Below are positions 36,430 to 44,774 of a stretch of DNA of 64,000 bases, in pieces. A program made the translations under genes and the position numbers. Position 1 is the first letter of the stretch. The number at the start of each line of letters is the position of its first letter. Below the pieces are notes generated by a model. That model saw nothing but the letters and a program-made list of their open reading frames with translations. It did no database searches and was not told the origin of the DNA. This DNA is from Moraxellaceae bacterium (lineage in GTDB: Bacteria; Pseudomonadota; Gammaproteobacteria; Pseudomonadales; Moraxellaceae): NCBI GenBank assembly GCA_029267635.1, contig JAJUIK010000002.1, positions 62,001 through 126,000 on the forward strand, written 5' to 3'.

Positions 36430-38706
36430 TTATGCAGGTTCAGCTGTTTGATCTTCAAATACTTCCAGTTTCAGACCAACCGCTTTACCCTCTTCTTTTC
36501 TCACCGAGACAGCCACATTGCCGCCATGTTCTGCCAGCTCACCAAATAGGATCATTTCAGCCAGTGGTTTTTTCAAGTGTTCCTGAATCAGGCGTTGCAT
36601 AGGACGCGCACCCATTAAACGGTCATAGCCTTGTTCTGCCATCCATTCACGTGCATCCTGATCTACTTCCAGAATGACTTTTTTCTCGTCCAGTTGCGCC
36701 TGCAATTCAGTCAAGAATTTATCCACCACCGACTCAATCACCGTGGTCGGCAAGGCTTTAAACTGAATCACACCATCAAGACGGTTACGGAATTCTGGGG
36801 AGAAGGCTTTTTTCATCGCTTCCTGGTTGTCATTACTATTATCCTGCTCCATAAAACCAATGCTGGTACGGGAAATACTTTCTGCCCCAATATTGGTGGT
36901 CAGAATAATAATCACATTGCGGAAGTCGGATTTACGGCCATTATTGTCGGTCAGTGAACCATGATCCATCACTTGCAATAACAGGTTAAAGACATCTGGA
37001 TGCGCTTTTTCAATTTCATCCAGCAATAACACACAATGCGGATTTTTATGGATGGCATCGGTCAGCAAGCCACCTTGATCATATCCGACATAGCCTGGAG
37101 GCGCACCGATCAGACGGGAGACAGCATGACGCTCCATATACTCTGACATGTCGAAACGTACCAATTCAACTCCCAACAATTTGGCCAATTGTTTGGTAAC
37201 TTCAGTTTTACCCACCCCGGTTGGACCAGCGAAGACAAAACTACCCACCGGTTTATCCGGTGATTTTAGACCGGCACGGGCTAATTTAATGGCTGATGCC
37301 AATGTGGTAATCGCTTCATCCTGACCAAAGACCACACGTTTGAGATCACGTTCAAGATTTTCGAGTACGGTTTTATCATCTTTCGACACGGTTTTAGGCG
37401 GGATACGGGCAATTTTCGCCACGATATCTTCAATGTTTTCTACCGTGATGATTGAATTTTCACTTTCCGCTTTCAGACGGCGCTGTGCACCGGCTTCATC
37501 AATCACATCAATGGCCTTATCTGGCAAGAAACGGTCATTGATAAATTTGGCAGACAACTCTACCGCCGACACCAAGGCTTTGTCATCATATTGCACATGA
37601 TGAAACTCTTCGAACTTGCTTTTTAAACCGCGCAAAATATCGATGGTTTCTGCGATACTTGGTTCATTCACATCAATTTTCTGGAAACGGCGTGATAAAG
37701 CGTGATCTTTTTCAAAAACCTGACGATATTCCTGGAAGGTGGTGGACCCGATACAACGCAATGTTCCATTTGCCAGAGCAGGCTTGATCAGGTTGGAGGC
37801 ATCCATGGTACTCCCCATGCTTGAACCCGCACCAATGATCATGTGAATTTCATCAATAAACAGTACTGCTTCCGGTTTTTTCTTTAACGCATTTAGCAGC
37901 TGTTTAAGGCGTTTTTCAAAATCACCACGATATTTGGTTCCCGCGACGAGTGCACCAATATCCAGGCTATAAATTTCGGCATGGCTCAGCGGTTGTGGTG
38001 CTTTACCATTGACGATCAACCAGGCTAAACCTTCCGCAATCGAAGTTTTGCCCACTCCCGGATCACCCACCAATAATGGGTTGTTTTTACGGCGTCGGCA
38101 GAGAATCTGTGCAGCACGTTCAATTTCTTTTTCACGGCCGATTAGCGGATCTGTTTTGCCTTTTTGTGCTTCGGCATTTAGGTTAAGGGTATATAATTCA
38201 AGCGGACCAGCATTATTTGAACTGCTGGTTTCGCCTTCAATATCTTCCACTTCTTCTTCGGCCTGCACTTCATCTTTACGTGTCCCATGCGATAGATATT
38301 GTGTCAGTGTCAGACGGTTAATCTGATGACGTTTTAATAGGTACACGGCAAAAGAATCACGTTCCGAATACATGGCCACCAGAATGTCGGCGCCTTCTAC
38401 TGTACGGTCACCCCCACTGGATTGCACATGAAAAATAGCACGTTGCAGAATACGGTCAAAACTTTCAGTTGGATGCGGTGCCTGATCGACATTTTCACCC
38501 AACTTTGGCGTATGTTGTTCTACATATTCTTCTAATTCTTTACGCAAAACCACGACATCTGCCCCACACGCTTTGAGTGCATTCACGGCAGAATCGTTAT
38601 CTAGTAGAGCCAACAGCAAATGTTCCACTGTTAAAAACTCATGTCTCTTTTGTCGAGCCATGCTAACAGCCAAACGTAATGATACTTCTAATTGACGACT
38701 GAGCAT
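36430..38706 (-). CDS. clpA: ATP-dependent Clp protease ATPase subunit ClpA
   Basis: The 758-residue double AAA+ unfoldase has an N-terminal repeat domain (LSRQLEVSLRLAVSMARQKRHEFLTVEHLLL region), a first ATPase with Walker A GDPGVGKT and Walker B VLFIDEIHMI, and a second with GPTGVGKTEV and CVLLLDEIEKAH. It feeds substrates to ClpP. It follows clpS by 11 bases, the usual pair; clpP lies elsewhere. Confidence 0.97.
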   Translation of the reverse strand: MLSRQLEVSLRLAVSMARQKRHEFLTVEHLLLALLDNDSAVNALKACGADVVVLRKELEEYVEQHTPKLGENVDQAPHPTESFDRILQRAIFHVQSSGGDRTVEGADILVAMYSERDSFAVYLLKRHQINRLTLTQYLSHGTRKDEVQAEEEVEDIEGETSSSNNAGPLELYTLNLNAEAQKGKTDPLIGREKEIERAAQILCRRRKNNPLLVGDPGVGKTSIAEGLAWLIVNGKAPQPLSHAEIYSLDIGALVAGTKYRGDFEKRLKQLLNALKKKPEAVLFIDEIHMIIGAGSSMGSTMDASNLIKPALANGTLRCIGSTTFQEYRQVFEKDHALSRRFQKIDVNEPSIAETIDILRGLKSKFEEFHHVQYDDKALVSAVELSAKFINDRFLPDKAIDVIDEAGAQRRLKAESENSIITVENIEDIVAKIARIPPKTVSKDDKTVLENLERDLKRVVFGQDEAITTLASAIKLARAGLKSPDKPVGSFVFAGPTGVGKTEVTKQLAKLLGVELVRFDMSEYMERHAVSRLIGAPPGYVGYDQGGLLTDAIHKNPHCVLLLDEIEKAHPDVFNLLLQVMDHGSLTDNNGRKSDFRNVIIILTTNIGAESISRTSIGFMEQDNSNDNQEAMKKAFSPEFRNRLDGVIQFKALPTTVIESVVDKFLTELQAQLDEKKVILEVDQDAREWMAEQGYDRLMGARPMQRLIQEHLKKPLAEMILFGELAEHGGNVAVSVRKEEGKAVGLKLEVFEDQTAEPA

Positions 38707-38717
38707 GCATCACCCCC

Positions 38718-39131
38718 TTATTCTTTTGGCTCAATTTGGCACAACAAAGGATGTCCTTGTGATCGAGCATAATTATTGACTTGGTTTGCTTTGGTTTCCG
38801 CGATGTCCCGTGGATACACACCGGCAACTCCTTTCCCTTCATAATGTACTGTTAACATTACTTGTGTTGCCTGGTCAAGATTCATTGCAAAGTATTGTTG
38901 TAAAATTTCAATTACAAAATCCATCGGCGTATAGTCATCATTCATCAACACCACAACATACAGCGGCGGTCGCTTTAATTGCGGTTGTGCCGTTTGTACT
39001 GCGACATCGCCTTCCTCATGCTCTTGCGGTGCATCACCTAAGCGTGGATTGTAATGCCAATCGACATAGCCAGATTGATGAAAAGACGCTTTAACTTCAT
39101 TTAAACAGATTTGACGCTTGTATGTTCGCAT
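38718..39131 (-). CDS. clpS: ClpA adaptor protein ClpS
   Basis: The 137-residue protein has the ClpS core [20 protein letters not shown], with the N-degron pocket residues, then the helix [19 protein letters not shown]. ClpS gives ClpA proteins with destabilising N-terminal residues. The ~52 residues before the core are longer than in E. coli ClpS (106 residues in total); no later methionine offers a shorter start before the core, so the extension seems real. Confidence 0.96.
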   Translation of the reverse strand: MRTYKRQICLNEVKASFHQSGYVDWHYNPRLGDAPQEHEEGDVAVQTAQPQLKRPPLYVVVLMNDDYTPMDFVIEILQQYFAMNLDQATQVMLTVHYEGKGVAGVYPRDIAETKANQVNNYARSQGHPLLCQIEPKE

Positions 39132-39149
39132 AGAGTTTTTAATTCACTG

Positions 39150-39905
39150 TTACTGTGCTTTAGCTTCTGCTTGAGGAATTTCAGAAACAAAGGCGGAAGA
39201 ATTTTCTACAGGTTTGCCACGCTGCCAGCTAAAACGTTTAATCACTGGTGTTGCACCGGTTAAACGCACTTCAATAAATTGCGGAACAAAACCTTTTGGC
39301 ATGGTCCAGCGTCCGGTCAAACGTTCAAATTCGGCAAAATTAAACTGACTGTCCTGCATCGGAATGACCAGCACTTCATGTTCACGGATCAGGCGCAATT
39401 CTGCCGTTCCCGCAACAGAACGGCGTCCCGGATTGACCTGAACCAGATCCAGTTGATATTCATAAGCATTTTCCGGCAAAGGCTTAATGCCAAGATTTTG
39501 CACGGTAAGGCCCAGACCACCACGCTGACGCAGGACCTCACGATACAGTAAGCTCAGCCCTTCCATTTGGGTCTTGTCAGTTCGTGCCTGATTCAACGCT
39601 TCAGTCAGATTATTGGCATTACTCACAGCCATATCGCGTTCTTGCACGGCAATATTTAGGCTTTTATTGACCAGATTCAATGCCTGCTTCTGTTTTTCTA
39701 CCACATCCACCAGTTGCTCGGCATCTGCATCATAGCCCACTACAGTTAATCCCTGACGATGGCCCACTGAATAACCCAACCCCAGACTGCCTAGGGTCAG
39801 AATAACAGCCCCAATGACCAATGGCATATTGGTCTGTAAAAACGGTTTTTTCGGTAAATGGCTAGGTTCTGACGTATTCTCTAATTCAGTGTTATGCATC
39901 GTCAT
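39150..39905 (-). CDS. Membrane-anchored coiled-coil protein, DUF6776-like
   Basis: The 251-residue protein has one membrane segment (LVIGAVILTLGSLGLGYSVG, ~30-50), a coiled-coil stretch (DAEQLVDVVEKQKQALNLVNKS to ~130), and a C-terminal beta-rich domain (AYEYQLDLVQVNPGRRSVAGTAELRLI) facing the periplasm. I relate it to the DUF6776 family from memory; no function is known. It is 18 bases upstream of clpS on the same strand and could be co-transcribed. Confidence 0.7.
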   Translation of the reverse strand: MTMHNTELENTSEPSHLPKKPFLQTNMPLVIGAVILTLGSLGLGYSVGHRQGLTVVGYDADAEQLVDVVEKQKQALNLVNKSLNIAVQERDMAVSNANNLTEALNQARTDKTQMEGLSLLYREVLRQRGGLGLTVQNLGIKPLPENAYEYQLDLVQVNPGRRSVAGTAELRLIREHEVLVIPMQDSQFNFAEFERLTGRWTMPKGFVPQFIEVRLTGATPVIKRFSWQRGKPVENSSAFVSEIPQAEAKAQ

Positions 39906-39977
39906 CTCGGGTTATGATCAATTCAAGACACACATTTAAAGCGAAATTTAAATGTGTGTGAAGGGATAAAGCGTTTT

Positions 39978-41027
39978 TTATGGTAATAAGCCAATGCCCG
40001 TCAAGCCGGCATTTTCAGCAAAATCAAACATCAGGTTCATATTTTGCACAGCTTGTCCGGCAGCTCCTTTGACTAGGTTATCTTGTGCAGCTAAGACAAT
40101 TAGCTTTTTAGGTTGTGGCTTATACAGCGCGATACGCAACTGGTTCGCTCCACGTACCGAGCGCGTTTCCGGTGAGCTATTGGCTGGCATGACATCGACA
40201 AACTGCTCATTGGCATAGAATGATTCATACAGACTTTGCAAGTCTGCCTGATCGCCAGCATCCGTCAAATCAATATACATCGTACTCAGCATGCCGCGGA
40301 TCATCGGCACCAAATGCGGAACAAATACGATATGGTCGAACACACCTTTTTGACCGGAAATATTTTCCAGCGCTTCCACGATTTCCGGATGATGACGATG
40401 ACCCGCTACGCCGTAGGCCTTAAAGTTATCGGCATTTTCGCTATAAATCATGCCCAAACTGGCTTTACGGCCGGCACCAGATACACCCGATTTTGCATCA
40501 ATAATAATACTTTCAGGCTGAACGAGTTTTTCAGCACTTTTCAACAGAGGGGCCAAACCCAACTGCACCGTCGTCGGATAACAGCCCGGATTACCAATCA
40601 CCTTAGCCTGTTTGATTTTTTCACGGTTCAGCTCGGATAAACCATACACTGAATTTTGCAAGAGTTCCGGGCAAACGTGCTGCATGCCATACCATTTTTC
40701 GAATTGCGCCAAGTCCTGTAAACGGAAGTCTGCAGCCAGATCAATGACCTTGGTATTGGCTGCAACCAGTTCACGTGCATGCTGCATCGCGACACCATGT
40801 GGCGTTGCGAAAAACACCACATCACAGGCCTTGAGTGCTTCAATATCCAGATCAGAATATTGTAAGTCGGTATGACCACGCAGATTTGGAAACATATCGT
40901 CTACACGGCGACCCGCTTCAGTACGTGAGGTTAAAACACTGACTTGAACCTGCGGATGACGTAATAAAAGACGTAATAACTCAACGCCTGTATAACCTGT
41001 TCCACCTACAATTCCGACAGTAATCAC
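39978..41027 (-). CDS. argC: N-acetyl-gamma-glutamyl-phosphate reductase
   Basis: The 349-residue enzyme catalyses the third step of arginine synthesis. [17 protein letters not shown] is the NADPH motif, [16 protein letters not shown] carries the catalytic Cys (~148), and [11 protein letters not shown] the active His. Single gene; other arg genes are not adjacent apart from argF 5 kb away. Confidence 0.97.
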   Translation of the reverse strand: MITVGIVGGTGYTGVELLRLLLRHPQVQVSVLTSRTEAGRRVDDMFPNLRGHTDLQYSDLDIEALKACDVVFFATPHGVAMQHARELVAANTKVIDLAADFRLQDLAQFEKWYGMQHVCPELLQNSVYGLSELNREKIKQAKVIGNPGCYPTTVQLGLAPLLKSAEKLVQPESIIIDAKSGVSGAGRKASLGMIYSENADNFKAYGVAGHRHHPEIVEALENISGQKGVFDHIVFVPHLVPMIRGMLSTMYIDLTDAGDQADLQSLYESFYANEQFVDVMPANSSPETRSVRGANQLRIALYKPQPKKLIVLAAQDNLVKGAAGQAVQNMNLMFDFAENAGLTGIGLLP

Positions 41028-41170
41028 GTTTAGAACCTCAACTTAAAAGTATCTATAAAATAACATCATAGTATGACAGGAAGTTGGGCTTTTCTAAACT
41101 GTTTTAGTTGAGTTTTATTTTTATGAATTACCCAGCCATACCATGCAAAATACATTTTTCAGCACGATTC

Positions 41171-41386
41171 TTACCAATGCCATCGACAGAGATAAATTGC
41201 AAAAATAAAAGCCGGCAAGGCAAACAAAATGATCGGATCAAAACTCCGGATGAAAGGACTTAATCCGATACTCGCCAAAACAGTTCCTATGATGGGAATC
41301 ACTTTCGATAAATGTAGGTTTCTAGCCCAGGCAATTCCCATCCAAACCAAGAATAACCATGCCAGCATCCCCCTGGTCAAAATCAA
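41171..41386 (-). CDS. Small membrane protein, ~65-71 residues
   Basis: Not recognised. Two or three hydrophobic segments (MLAWLFLVWMGIAWA, VIPIIGTVLASIGL, IILFALPAFIFAIYL) make up nearly the whole protein. The start is unclear: TTG at 41386 or ATG at 41368; the frame stays open a further ~14 codons upstream (RVSFSVSSDGYL) to a TAG, so the 5' part may have been lost or use an unusual start. Confidence 0.5.
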   Translation of the reverse strand: MILTRGMLAWLFLVWMGIAWARNLHLSKVIPIIGTVLASIGLSPFIRSFDPIILFALPAFIFAIYLCRWHW

Positions 41387-41556
41387 ATAACCATCCGAAG
41401 AAACGCTAAATGAAACGCGTGCTAAAATCTAAAAAGGTGTCAGGAGAAAAATATAATAAAAAATAATGCCGGCCATGAAGCGAATAATATTAAAATTAAA
41501 GCGACTGTTTTTGATAGACAATGTTGGATTTTATTATTTTTATCTTCAGATCACCG

Positions 41557-42237
41557 CTATTTCAAACAATACCACCAATACGGTAATGCACTGTTTTTTA
41601 ACTGATGACGGTGTTGCTGAAAATTGGGATCATGTTGGTGTACCTCTCGCCAAAATTTTGCACTATGATCAAAATATCGGGTATGCGCCAATTCATGCAC
41701 ACAAACATAACGCACAATTTCATGCGAAAAAAGCACCAATCCTGCATGTAGCATGATGTCATGCTTGGCAGAACAGCTGCCCCAACGGGTCTTCGGCTGA
41801 CGAATGTTGCATTGTGCAAAAGACAATTTACGCTCCTCACTGAGTCGCTTGAGGTAAGTCGGTAAATGAGCTTTGGCATAGGACAGAACAAAGTTTTTTA
41901 GATACTGTTCCGGTTGCCGGTCACTAATCTCTAAATGTAGCTGTTCCGGATTCCATATCCATGCATTTTTTTGGCTTTGGTAACGAATCTGAATCGGCTG
42001 TTCCAAATTAAAAAGTTTTAATGCATCAGGAAGTATATGTGCTTGTTGCTGTTGTTTTTGTTGTTGCCAGATCTCTCGCAACCATTGTTCTGATTGCTGA
42101 AGAAAATGCTGGATCTGCTTTTGCGAACAACGTAACGGTACCGTCAACCGGACATTTGCCTGATCAACACGCAAGCGCAAACGGGTCGCTCTTGCATGTC
42201 GAACAATCTTAATTTCAGGTAAATCCGCTAGATTCAT
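41557..42237 (-). CDS. YgjP-like M48 metallopeptidase domain protein
   Basis: The ~226-residue soluble protein has CVHELAHTRYFDHSAKFW, a HExxH-type zinc motif with downstream His, typical of the YgjP/WLM branch of zincin-like proteases. The N-terminal half has RLRLRVDQANVRLTVPLRCSQ as in family members. The start at 42237 (MNLADLPEIK), 17 bases after rpiA stops, is preferred over 42303, which would overlap rpiA. The natural substrate is unknown. Confidence 0.85.
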   Translation of the reverse strand: MNLADLPEIKIVRHARATRLRLRVDQANVRLTVPLRCSQKQIQHFLQQSEQWLREIWQQQKQQQQAHILPDALKLFNLEQPIQIRYQSQKNAWIWNPEQLHLEISDRQPEQYLKNFVLSYAKAHLPTYLKRLSEERKLSFAQCNIRQPKTRWGSCSAKHDIMLHAGLVLFSHEIVRYVCVHELAHTRYFDHSAKFWREVHQHDPNFQQHRHQLKNSALPYWWYCLK

Positions 42238-42253
42238 CGCAAAAATTTCTGAA

Positions 42254-42925
42254 TTAAATCGCGGTACGCTCTTCAATGCCCTCATTGGTGGCCACGATGG
42301 CAATATCGGCCTTATTCAGAGCAAAAATACCATTAGTCACCACACCTGGAATATTGTTAATGGTTTTTTCCAGCTCAATCGCATTCAGGATATTGAGGTT
42401 ATACACATCCAGAATCACATTGCCGTTATCGGTCACCACACCCTCACGGTAAACCGGATCACCACCTAAAGTCACCAATTTACGCGCCACTGCTGAACGT
42501 GCCATGGGAATCACTTCTACAGGAAGTGGAAATTCACGACCTAATTGTTCCACCCATTTGGAATCATCTACAATACAGACAAACTTTTTCGCAATCGAAG
42601 CCACAATTTTTTCGCGGGTTAAAGCTGCACCACCACCTTTGATCATATGTAAGTGACGGTCAATTTCATCCGCACCATCCACATAGGCATCCAGACCACC
42701 CACGTGGTTCATATCGACCACTTCGATACCGAGATTTTTCAAACGCTCTGCAGTAGCTTCTGAACTGGCCACAGCAGCTTCAAGTTGCAATTCCGGCAAA
42801 AGATCGATCAAGAAATTGACGGTACTGCCTGTGCCTACGCCTAAAATGCCACCTTTAGGCAAGTGTTTTAAAGCGGCCTTGGCAGCAGCTTGTTTTTTCT
42901 CATCTTGGGTTGCATATAGACTCAT
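42254..42925 (-). CDS. rpiA: Ribose-5-phosphate isomerase A
   Basis: The ~223-residue enzyme interconverts ribose 5-phosphate and ribulose 5-phosphate. [37 protein letters not shown] (quoted in part: VDGADEID and [11 protein letters not shown]) and [10 protein letters not shown] are signatures. The ATG at 42925 with GTGAAG before it is better than the TTG at 42937. Divergent from ilvA. Confidence 0.97.
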   Translation of the reverse strand: MSLYATQDEKKQAAAKAALKHLPKGGILGVGTGSTVNFLIDLLPELQLEAAVASSEATAERLKNLGIEVVDMNHVGGLDAYVDGADEIDRHLHMIKGGGAALTREKIVASIAKKFVCIVDDSKWVEQLGREFPLPVEVIPMARSAVARKLVTLGGDPVYREGVVTDNGNVILDVYNLNILNAIELEKTINNIPGVVTNGIFALNKADIAIVATNEGIEERTAI

Positions 42926-43030
42926 GGCTTCACTCAACTAATTTTGGATATTTGCCCAATTAAACGGCGCAAATGCAAAGGGGTTTGTTACAATAAAGTC
43001 TTATTTTAAACTGTTAGATGGAAGATTAAC

Positions 43031-44569
43031 ATGCTGTCTCGTTTGGTTCGACAAATTTTGCAAGCCACCGTCTATGACGTTGCAATCGAAACCCCACTCG
43101 AAGCGGCGCCACGAATTAGTGAAAAACTAAACAATAACATTCGCTTTAAGCGTGAAGACTTACAACCTGTCTTTTCTTTTAAACTGCGCGGTGCCTATAA
43201 CCGTATCAGTCAGCTACCGAAATCTCAGCTAGAACGTGGCGTGATTACCGCTTCAGCGGGCAACCATGCTCAAGGTGTTGCCCTTTCCGGACAAAAACTG
43301 GGGATTCGTGCCATTATTGTCATGCCGAAAACCACACCCGATATTAAAGTCCAAGCGGTCAAACGCCTAGGTGGTGAAGTCGTTTTGCATGGCGACTCGT
43401 TTGACGTTGCAAACAAATACGCGATTCAACGTGCTCAAGAAGAAGGTCTGACCTTTATACCCCCTTATGATGATGAGCTGGTGATGGCTGGTCAGGGAAC
43501 CATTGCCAATGAAATTTTACGTCAGTGGCGTGATGTAGAATATGTCTTTGTTGCTGTCGGTGGTGGCGGTCTGATTGCGGGTGTGGCGGCTTATTTGGGT
43601 GATGTTGCGCCACACGTCAAAGTAATTCCAGTGGAATATGAAGAGTCTGCTTGCTTAAAAGCAGCATTAGAAGCTGGTGAACGGGTCATTTTACCGCAAG
43701 TGGGTTTATTCGCTGACGGGACTGCTGTAGCACAAATTGGTGAGAAACCATTTGAAGTGATTCGACTGCAAAAGTCTGACCAGTCTGGCCCAATTGTCGA
43801 ACCGAATGTCGTAACCGTAAATACCGACGAAATATGTGCCGCCATCAAGGATACCTTTGACGAAAACCGCAGCATTGTTGAACCTTCAGGTGCAATGGCT
43901 TTAGCCGGCATCAAGAAGTATGTGGCTGAGCATGGTATCGAAAACAAAAACATTGTTTCGATTGTCTGCGGTGCCAACATGAACTTTGACCGTTTACGCT
44001 ATATTGCAGAACGTACAGAGTTAGGTGAGCACCGCGAAGCGATTTTTGCCGTTACTATTCCAGAAGAAAAAGGTTCTTTCCTCAACTTCTGCCGCGCACT
44101 ACAAGGTCGTAACATTACCGAATTCAACTATCGTGTCAGCGAAAGTGAGCAAGCCCAAGTCTTTGTCGGCATCAGTTTAAAAGCAGGTCAGGCAGAACGT
44201 AAAGAAATCTTCGCAGCCCTCAAAGAAAATTATGATGTCGATGATTTATCTGATGACGAAGTGGCGAAACTACACATTCGTTATCTCATCGGTGGTCATG
44301 CCAATCTGGAAGATGAACGCTTATTCCGTGTGGAATTCCCTGAACGTCCTGGTGCTTTACTCACCTTCCTGGAGCGTCTCGGTCCAAGCCACAACATTAC
44401 TCTGTTCCATTATCGTAACCATGGCGCAGCGGAAGGCCGTGTTCTGGTCGGCTTACAGGCAACAGATGCCAAACAGAATCCAGATGGCTTAATTGAAACA
44501 CTGGAACAAATTACTTATCCGTATGCGGAAATCAGTGACAACTTAGGCTATCGACGCTTCTTGAAGTAA
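43031..44569 (+). CDS. ilvA: Threonine ammonia-lyase, biosynthetic (long form)
   Basis: The 512-residue PLP enzyme deaminates threonine to 2-oxobutanoate for isoleucine. FSFKLRGAYNRI holds the PLP Lys (~58), SAGNHAQGVA the substrate loop, and VGGGGLIAGVAAYL the phosphate site. The C-terminal ~190 residues are two ACT-like regulatory domains (FAVTIPEEKGSFLNFC and FRVEFPERPGALLTFL) that bind isoleucine and valine. Divergent from rpiA, a common pairing in related bacteria. Confidence 0.97.
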   Translation: MLSRLVRQILQATVYDVAIETPLEAAPRISEKLNNNIRFKREDLQPVFSFKLRGAYNRISQLPKSQLERGVITASAGNHAQGVALSGQKLGIRAIIVMPKTTPDIKVQAVKRLGGEVVLHGDSFDVANKYAIQRAQEEGLTFIPPYDDELVMAGQGTIANEILRQWRDVEYVFVAVGGGGLIAGVAAYLGDVAPHVKVIPVEYEESACLKAALEAGERVILPQVGLFADGTAVAQIGEKPFEVIRLQKSDQSGPIVEPNVVTVNTDEICAAIKDTFDENRSIVEPSGAMALAGIKKYVAEHGIENKNIVSIVCGANMNFDRLRYIAERTELGEHREAIFAVTIPEEKGSFLNFCRALQGRNITEFNYRVSESEQAQVFVGISLKAGQAERKEIFAALKENYDVDDLSDDEVAKLHIRYLIGGHANLEDERLFRVEFPERPGALLTFLERLGPSHNITLFHYRNHGAAEGRVLVGLQATDAKQNPDGLIETLEQITYPYAEISDNLGYRRFLK

Positions 44570-44577
44570 CCGCATCT

Positions 44578-44606
44578 AAAAAGCCATTCAATAGAATGGC
44601 TTTTTT
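44578..44606 (+). terminator. Rho-independent terminator after ilvA
   Basis: AGCCATTC-AATA-GAATGGCT with flanking A and T runs, 8 bases past the ilvA stop. Confidence 0.92.
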
Positions 44607-44664
44607 ATACAATTTTTTTTAATAAAATGACTTTTATGAATGATTCAATTTATAAAGGTAAATT

Positions 44665-44682
44665 TTTTGCTTAGGCTATTTA
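44665..44682 (+). repeat. Second copy of an 18-base intergenic motif
   Basis: TTTTGCTTAGGCTATTTA is identical to bases 6583-6600, same strand. Here it lies between the ilvA and M16C protease terminators. Confidence 0.8.
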
Positions 44683-44694
44683 GTTAATATCTAT

Positions 44695-44722
44695 AAAAAA
44701 CCATCCGAAAGGATGGTTTTTT
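44695..44722 (-). terminator. Terminator after the M16C protease gene
   Basis: CCATCC-GAAA-GGATGG with A and T tracts on both sides, 52 bases beyond the protease stop on the minus strand; symmetrical, so it may also catch read-through from ilvA. Confidence 0.85.
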
Positions 44723-44774
44723 AGTTGACTGACTTGCAGTCAATAATTCAAATCATTTTCAATCTTTCGATGAC

